A DNA stretch of 46,094 bases from Clostridia bacterium (GTDB lineage Bacteria > Bacillota > Clostridia > Christensenellales > CAG-138), in contig JAEDIC010000017.1 in assembly GCA_016292635.1 (NCBI GenBank), forward strand, positions 1 through 46,094, given 5' to 3'. A program made the position numbers and the translations under genes. The notes under the pieces are model-generated. The model saw nothing but the letters and a program-made list of their open reading frames with translations. It did not search any database and was not told the origin of the DNA. Below, piece by piece: positions 41,886 to 46,094 of this stretch (position 1 is the stretch's first letter; every line of letters starts with the position of its first letter).

Positions 41886-42887
41886 TTATTTTCTTTTCAC
41901 CATCACGCCCAGGGCGGAGACGGCGGCAATGGCGGCATAGGCCATGACGGAGGCGTCGCCGGTCTTGGGGATGGAAACATCGCAGTCGGGGGTGACGATG
42001 GCAGTGGAGGAGCCCCATTTGAAGCAGCTCTGCACTTCATCGCTCCAGCCGAAGTTGGCGTTTACAAGGCTCTGGTTCACCCTGGTGCCCACATCGATGC
42101 CAAAGAACGCCTTGATTGTGTCATAATCGTCAGGCGCGGTGCTGCCCGCCTGATTGGTGACGGAGGTGACACGCTCGGTGGAGGCATTGATGGTGTAGCG
42201 CACCAGGAACCGGGCGGAGTCTGCCGCAGCGGTGGCGGCGTCAGGGTATATGCTGAGGGCGTTGTTGCCGTAGGTAACATAGTACTCGCCCACTGCGCCT
42301 GCGGTGAAGGCGGAGCTGCCTGTGCCGAAGCTGGAGGTAAGGGTAGCGCATACCTTGGCCTTGTTGGAATTCTGCACGGGGGCGGTAAATATGCAGAGGG
42401 AATCCTGCTGTTCAACGTCGTCCGCAAGTGTAAAGGAGCTGCTGAGCTTGGTCCAGGGAACGGCAGCAAGGGCGTTGCCTGCGGCGCTTTCCCGGGTCAG
42501 GTAGTATACGGCTTGCCTGGAGGAATCCTCATCCACAGAAGTAAGGGGGATGGCATCGTATGCCGAATTGTCCCATGCGGAGGTGAGGCCCGCAGCTTCC
42601 AGCTCAACGGAGGCATTTGCCAGCCAGTCCGTATCGGGGTTGGCGGCAACGGTGAGTTTAACGGCAAAATAAATGTTTTCGCTGCTTACGGCGGCGGCGC
42701 AGTCAGAGGTCTTCCAGGCAAATCCGCCGGAGCCGTTGGAGGTCTTAACATAAGGTATAACTTCAACGGTGGCCTTGCCTGTGCGGTTCACAACGGGTGT
42801 GGTCCAGTTGAAGGCGGCAAAGGCGGTTGTCATGGAAAGAGCCGCAACGGCAGCCATGGCGATGGCGAGTATCTTTTTCTTAAACAT
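41886..42887 (-). CDS. Secreted cell-wall-anchored surface protein (IPKTGD sortase-type signal)
   Basis: A 333-aa exported protein. Residues 1-24 are a signal peptide (ending TTAFA). The C-terminus has the wall-sorting layout: IPKTGD at about 306-311, a hydrophobic stretch (YAAIAAVSALGVMV) and KRK. The body, low in Cys and rich in Thr/Ser/Ala/Val, is probably beta-rich. It is a paralogue of the gene at 45073: both have KVEVIPYVK or TVEVIPYVK, IYFAVKLTV or VYFAVKVTV, and ANFGW-DEV before the anchor. The function of the ectodomain is unknown. The start follows AAAGGGAT; the upstream in-frame codons lie in the leader. Confidence 0.88.
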   Translation of the reverse strand: MFKKKILAIAMAAVAALSMTTAFAAFNWTTPVVNRTGKATVEVIPYVKTSNGSGGFAWKTSDCAAAVSSENIYFAVKLTVAANPDTDWLANASVELEAAGLTSAWDNSAYDAIPLTSVDEDSSRQAVYYLTRESAAGNALAAVPWTKLSSSFTLADDVEQQDSLCIFTAPVQNSNKAKVCATLTSSFGTGSSAFTAGAVGEYYVTYGNNALSIYPDAATAAADSARFLVRYTINASTERVTSVTNQAGSTAPDDYDTIKAFFGIDVGTRVNQSLVNANFGWSDEVQSCFKWGSSTAIVTPDCDVSIPKTGDASVMAYAAIAAVSALGVMVKRK

Positions 42888-42915
42888 CGATTCATTATCC
42901 CTTTCACAAAAAATC

Positions 42916-42938
42916 ATCGGCCTTGCAAGTGAGCCGAT
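42916..42938 (-). promoter_or_regulatory. Leader hairpin of the surface-protein gene, possible attenuator
   Basis: ATCGGC pairs with GCCGAT (42916-42921 with 42933-42938). On the minus strand it is followed by GATTTTTTG and then the AAAGGGAT ribosome-binding site. The loop contains the CTCACTTGCAA block shared with the 45073 leader. Read on the plus strand it also looks like a terminator, but no plus-strand gene ends here. Confidence 0.45.
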
Positions 42939-43112
42939 TTTTTTGCGGGCACTGTGTCCCGCTCTGCCGGCGGTGATAATGATAACAGCGAATGTTGCAA
43001 ACACGCAATGGAAGTTCCTTCATAACCGCAACAGTTTTGTATACACTTTGTCCATATTCGGATGTATAATTTCCATTGTTTACAAATTCATGCATAAACC
43101 TGCCAGGAATTG

Positions 43113-43121
43113 TGCTAATAT
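43113..43121 (+). promoter_or_regulatory. Extended -10 promoter of uppP
   Basis: TGCTAATAT (43113-43121) is an extended -10; no convincing -35. The start codon is 32 nt downstream. Confidence 0.45.
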
Positions 43122-43152
43122 ATGAGAGCAGGAACATTATTTGGAGGATATC

Positions 43153-43950
43153 ATGAACACTCTTACCGCCGCACTGTTGGGCGTTGTGCAGGGCCTGTGC
43201 GAGTTTTTACCGGTGTCCAGCTCAGGACATCTGGTGCTGCTGCAAAACATATTCGGCATTGATGAGGGAACCCTCTTTTTTGACGTGATGCTGCATATAG
43301 GCACTCTGGCTGCTGTATTCGCCGTATATTACAAAAAGATATGGGCACTTATAAAAAAGCCCTTCCAGCGGCTCACCCTGCTGCTGGCGGTATCCACCCT
43401 TGCAACGGTCGCGGTGGCGCTGATATTCAGGGATACATTTGAAAACGCCTTCGGCGGCGGCCTGCTGGGCTTCGGCTTCCTGCTGACCACCGTTGTATTG
43501 TTCATAAACCAGTTTAAGGCAAAGGGCACAAAGTCCCCGGAAAGCCTTTCCATTCACGGCGCAATAGGCATTGGCCTTATGCAGGGCATCGCCATATTTC
43601 CCGGCCTTTCCCGCAGCGGCAGCACCATCACCGGGGCAAGGCTGCTGGGCCTTGGCAAGGACGAGGCGGCGGAGTATTCCTTCCTGCTGTCCATACCAGC
43701 CATACTTGGCTCGCTGGTGCTGCAGCTTCCGGATGTATTTTCCCAGGGTATAGGCGGCCTTCAATGGAGCAATATCATCATTGGAACCCTTGCCGCCGCC
43801 GTCAGCGGATACTTGGCCATACGGCTCATGCTCAGGCTTATCCGGGAAAAGAGCTTGCTGGGCTTTGGCATATATACCGCCATACTGGGCGTGTTGGTGC
43901 TGGCGGATCAGCTGATATTCAATCTGTTCTTCGCAAATCCGTTCGTATAA
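43153..43950 (+). CDS. uppP: Undecaprenyl-diphosphatase (BacA family)
   Basis: A 265-aa integral membrane enzyme that converts undecaprenyl diphosphate to the monophosphate, recycling the lipid carrier for peptidoglycan and wall polymers; overproduction gives bacitracin resistance in other bacteria. It has the two family motifs: GLCEFLPVSSSGHLVLLQ near the N-terminus and PGLSRSGSTITGARLLG in the centre, with about eight membrane segments. The start is the ATG after TTGGAGGATATC; an in-frame TTG at 43141 is part of the ribosome-binding site. It ends at a strong terminator. Confidence 0.97.
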   Translation: MNTLTAALLGVVQGLCEFLPVSSSGHLVLLQNIFGIDEGTLFFDVMLHIGTLAAVFAVYYKKIWALIKKPFQRLTLLLAVSTLATVAVALIFRDTFENAFGGGLLGFGFLLTTVVLFINQFKAKGTKSPESLSIHGAIGIGLMQGIAIFPGLSRSGSTITGARLLGLGKDEAAEYSFLLSIPAILGSLVLQLPDVFSQGIGGLQWSNIIIGTLAAAVSGYLAIRLMLRLIREKSLLGFGIYTAILGVLVLADQLIFNLFFANPFV

Positions 43951-43965
43951 CCCCCCCGTTTGCAG

Positions 43966-43993
43966 AGCCGTACAGTAATCTGTGCGGCTTTTT
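43966..43993 (+). terminator. Terminator of uppP
   Basis: AGCCGTACAG pairs with CTGTGCGGCT (10 pairs, one G-T wobble; 43966-43975 with 43980-43989), loop TAAT, followed by TTTTTG. Confidence 0.88.
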
Positions 43994-44013
43994 GTTAACA
44001 TTTTCTCTGAATG

Positions 44014-44043
44014 TTGACAGGTAACGCGGTTTGTAAGTATACT
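44014..44043 (+). promoter_or_regulatory. Sigma-A promoter of the selenoprotein gene
   Basis: A perfect TTGACA (44014-44019), 18-nt spacer and TATACT (44038-44043). Start of transcription would fall at about 44049-44051, on the ATG at 44050, so the mRNA is predicted to be leaderless. Confidence 0.8.
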
Positions 44044-44049
44044 CCACAT

Positions 44050-44805
44050 ATGAAGTTAATTTCCAGGAAATATACAGCAATATTCGCAGCCCTGCTGGCC
44101 CTTTGCGGTCAGGGCTGTTCCAAGGCTCCCGCGGCGGAGGATACGCTTGTGCAGCTTACCGCCCCCACGGTTGCGCCTATTGTGACCCCTGTCCCCACCC
44201 CTGCGGCTACCCCCACTCCCATACCCACTCAGCGGCCTGCGGAAACCGAAAAACCCAAGACCACGGAAAAGCCCAGGGAGGAAGAAAAGGCTGCCCCCAC
44301 GCCCACGGAAAAGCCCACGAGCAGCGCAAAAACTCCGTATGCTGACAGCTACACCCCCGCGGAGCTCAAATCATATAACGTAAAGGTGTCGGATTTCTCC
44401 GCCGAAGCCCATGACGGCTCCACCATTACACAGGAATATTTCGCCAACGGTACCATTACCCTTTTAAACATATGGAGCACCACCTGAGGCATCTGCGTTA
44501 GCGAGATGGGTCGTCTCGCCAAGCTGCAAAAGGAATACTACGGTTCCGGCGTACAGTTCCTGGGGCTGGTAACGGATGTACACGCATGGGGCGGAAAGAC
44601 GGGGGAGGACGCCCTGCATTATATGTCCTCAGTTGGGGCTGAATACCCCCAGGTGGGCAGTACCAGCGCCCTCACCAACGGCCTTAGCTACATCCCTTCC
44701 ACCCATATTTACGACAGCACCGGCACCCTCGTCGCCAAGGTCACCGGCGAACACTCCCGTGAGGAATTGATAAACATTATCGAAACCCTTGCGGCGAAGT
44801 ATTAG
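44050..44805 (+). CDS. Thioredoxin-like (TlpA-type) selenoprotein, TGA at 44485-44487 read as selenocysteine
   Basis: An exported, membrane-tethered thiol-redox protein of 251 aa. A signal sequence ends near GQGC (Cys23, imperfect lipobox), followed by a Pro/Thr/Lys/Glu linker (about 30-95) and a TlpA/redoxin-type thioredoxin fold (about 108-251). The active site reads NIWSTT-U-GIC, with Sec146 and Cys149 where Cys-containing homologues have a CxxC such as CGPC. The cis-Pro loop is YIPSTHIYDS. The frame is open on both sides of the single TGA, and a SECIS-like hairpin follows. Predicted role: disulfide or peroxide reduction outside the membrane; the partner is unknown. There is no ribosome-binding site and the promoter abuts the ATG. 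A premature stop is the alternative, but the position within the motif makes this unlikely. Confidence 0.92.
44501..44519 (+). promoter_or_regulatory. Bacterial SECIS-like hairpin
   Basis: GCGAGA (44501-44506) and TCTCGC (44514-44519) form a perfect 6-bp stem with the loop TGGGTCG. The loop begins 19 nt after the TGA, inside the 16-37 nt range described for bacterial SECIS elements, and has G in its second position as expected; it also contains GGTC, as in the E. coli fdhF loop. It lies within the coding sequence, as bacterial SECIS elements do. Confidence 0.85.
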
Positions 44806-44951
44806 CCCTGCCGGGCAAAAACCGGCAAATACTATTTCAGCCGATTCTGTTCCCCCGCCAACTTTTCCGCCCTCCGCGCCATCAATTCCACCTCCCCTGC
44901 GCCCCCCGCGCTCAACCTCGGCCAAACACAATTTCGCAATACATTCGTAAT

Positions 44952-44983
44952 ATTCCCCATTCCCCACAATGGGGAATTTTTTT
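44952..44983 (+). terminator. Strong terminator between the selenoprotein gene and the second surface-protein gene
   Basis: ATTCCCCATT pairs perfectly with AATGGGGAAT (44952-44961 with 44968-44977), loop CCCCAC, followed by a run of seven T. It may end the selenoprotein transcript, or act as an attenuator if the surface-protein promoter is upstream. In 44806-45072 nothing else is clear except the leader block at 45033-45060. Confidence 0.88.
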
Positions 44984-45072
44984 GCGCAAAAAAGCCCGCC
45001 CGGCGGGGAACAAGGCAGGGCCAATTCCCCGACTCACTTGCAAACATAAATTTTTGAAAGGGATTTAAAACG

Positions 45073-46094
45073 ATGAAAAAGATTTTTGCAATCGCTCTGG
45101 CTCTGGTCATGGTTCTCTCCATGGCTTCCGCCTTTGCTACTAACTGTGTAACTCCCAACTGGGACTGCGCTGAGGATGTATGCGCTCTGGGTAAGGGCAA
45201 GGTTGAAGTTATCCCCTACGTAAAGGGCAATGACTGCAACACTGGCAACACCTACACTTTTAGCACCTGCGCTGGCGCTGTAAACGGTGATACCGTATAC
45301 TTCGCAGTTAAGGTAACCGTAGACGAGAACCCCAACCCCGAGTGGTGGGAAGATGCTGACCTGAAGTTCGAACTGAAGGGCCTTAGCAACCTGAAGGTTG
45401 GCACCGTTGCTGCTGATCTTACCATTGCCAACGTTGATACTCTCATCAAGAATGTAGAAGCCAATGAAGGCGAACTGAAGGCTGGCGTATACTACATCGG
45501 CGTTAAAGGCACTTCCTATGTTGCTATGAAGGCTGCTGACTTCTCCGCTAAGCCCGCTAACCTCTTCACCGCCAAGGTTACAGAAGCTGGTATCGCTAAG
45601 GTTTGCGCCGTTCTGGACGCTGAGAATGAGCTCTCCACCACAGTTGCTACTAAGGTAAACGGCTACGATGTATTCTACAACAAGAATGCTGGCACCACTT
45701 CTGCAATCTTCGAGTTCCGTAAGGATGGCAACATGGTAAGGGTATTTGTTGATAAGGACGGCAAGGTTGTTAAGTTCGAAGTAGGCGCCCAGAGCTGGAC
45801 CGCTCCCTACGTTGTAAAGACCCTCAACTCTGACGGCACCAAGTTCTATGTAAACGAGACCACTGAGCTCGACTGGACCTGCAACGAGTACGGCAAGTTC
45901 CTCAAGGGCGTTATGGACACCTTCAAGCTCGGTTTCGGCACCTGCATCACCCACAAGGCCGTAGTCGCTAACTTCGGTTGGGACGATGAAGTAAGGGGTT
46001 GCTTCTCCTGGAACAGCGATGTTCAGGCTGTAGTAAACGCTGAGTGCGTAGTATCCATCCCCAAGACCGGTGATGTATCCGTAGTAGCTTACGC
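45073..46094 (+). CDS. Surface protein paralogue with IPKTGD anchor, cut by the window end
   Basis: An open frame runs from the ATG at 45073 to the window edge without a stop (340 codons plus 2 nt). Residues 1-22 are a signal peptide (ending SAFA), followed by a Cys-containing ectodomain and IPKTGD at about 328-333; the hydrophobic tail and KRK-type end lie outside the window. It aligns with the protein at 41886-42887 near both ends (GKVEVIPYVK, VYFAVKVTV, VANFGWDDEVRGCFSW). Unlike its neighbours it uses GCT, GGT, GTT, AAC and AAG heavily and has no ATA codon, the profile of a highly expressed gene. AAAGGGAT precedes the ATG. The ectodomain's function is unknown. Confidence 0.9.
   Translation, partial: MKKIFAIALALVMVLSMASAFATNCVTPNWDCAEDVCALGKGKVEVIPYVKGNDCNTGNTYTFSTCAGAVNGDTVYFAVKVTVDENPNPEWWEDADLKFELKGLSNLKVGTVAADLTIANVDTLIKNVEANEGELKAGVYYIGVKGTSYVAMKAADFSAKPANLFTAKVTEAGIAKVCAVLDAENELSTTVATKVNGYDVFYNKNAGTTSAIFEFRKDGNMVRVFVDKDGKVVKFEVGAQSWTAPYVVKTLNSDGTKFYVNETTELDWTCNEYGKFLKGVMDTFKLGFGTCITHKAVVANFGWDDEVRGCFSWNSDVQAVVNAECVVSIPKTGDVSVVAY

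Noticed and set aside
42904..43137. 77-codon minus-strand open frame upstream of the first surface protein
   Set aside because: It covers the leader and promoter area, has no ribosome-binding site and resembles nothing known.
44485..44487. Stop codon that ends a truncated lipoprotein, making the locus a pseudogene or two genes
   Set aside because: The reading frame continues without a shift, the TGA sits exactly at the redox Cys position, a SECIS-like hairpin follows, and the ATG at 44506 has no ribosome-binding site.
45034..45954. Long minus-strand open frame opposite the last gene
   Set aside because: It lacks a ribosome-binding site and family motifs, while the plus strand encodes a signal peptide, a paralogous body and IPKTGD.

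Overview
The window reads as chromosomal DNA of a spore-forming Firmicute of class Clostridia, probably an uncultured gut-type lineage; the finer placement is a guess. The evidence is a SpoIIE-family phosphatase, a bacterial V-type ATPase operon, paired GlgC/GlgD, a YerC/TrpR-like regulator, strong AGGAGG ribosome-binding sites, sigma-A promoters and sortase-type surface proteins. Most genes use ATA freely for Ile and GCC for Ala. No rRNA, tRNA, CRISPR array, insertion sequence or phage gene was seen.

Layout. 1-9.1 kb: a secreted NlpC/P60 hydrolase, a half-size EamA transporter, Tex, a Ca2+ P-type ATPase, a GT4 glycosyltransferase and a YitT-family membrane protein. 9.1-19.7 kb, minus strand: a short SpoIIE and a nine-gene V-type ATPase operon (G-I-K-E-C-F-A-B-D in transcription order). 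20.0-26.7 kb, minus strand: a translation and nucleotide cluster (DUF1385, prmC, a CapA-like lipoprotein, prfA, Sua5/TsaC, rpiB, upp). 26.8-28.3 kb, plus strand: trmN6 and rsmI. 28.5-34.7 kb: DUF1015, YerC-like, a HEAT-like protein, a small acidic protein, PepF, a Usp-like protein and a LOG-family protein. 34.8-41.0 kb, minus strand: the glycogen operon glgB-glgC-glgD-glgA. 41.2-46.1 kb: a DUF1858 protein, a sortase-type surface protein, UppP, a thioredoxin-like selenoprotein, and a second surface protein cut by the window end.

The most important observation is at 44050-44805. Two apparent fragments are one gene in a single frame, interrupted only by a TGA exactly where the first Cys of a thioredoxin CxxC motif belongs. 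A perfect 6-bp hairpin with a G-rich loop starts 13 nt after the TGA, as expected of a bacterial SECIS. I therefore annotate an exported, membrane-tethered UxxC selenoprotein. Its TTGACA-N18-TATACT promoter places transcription start on or next to the ATG, so the mRNA looks leaderless.

Other points worth following: the two surface proteins are paralogues that share an IPKTGD anchor and a conserved 5' leader; a family of purine/pyrimidine hairpins recurs at five intergenic sites, four with a common tail; the V-type ATPase operon sits next to upp, where Bacillus has its F-type atp operon; there is a perfect 15-bp inverted repeat upstream of that operon; and a GC-rich intergenic element has crossing inverted repeats upstream of pepF. 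All functional names come from reading motifs and from family knowledge; no database search was run.
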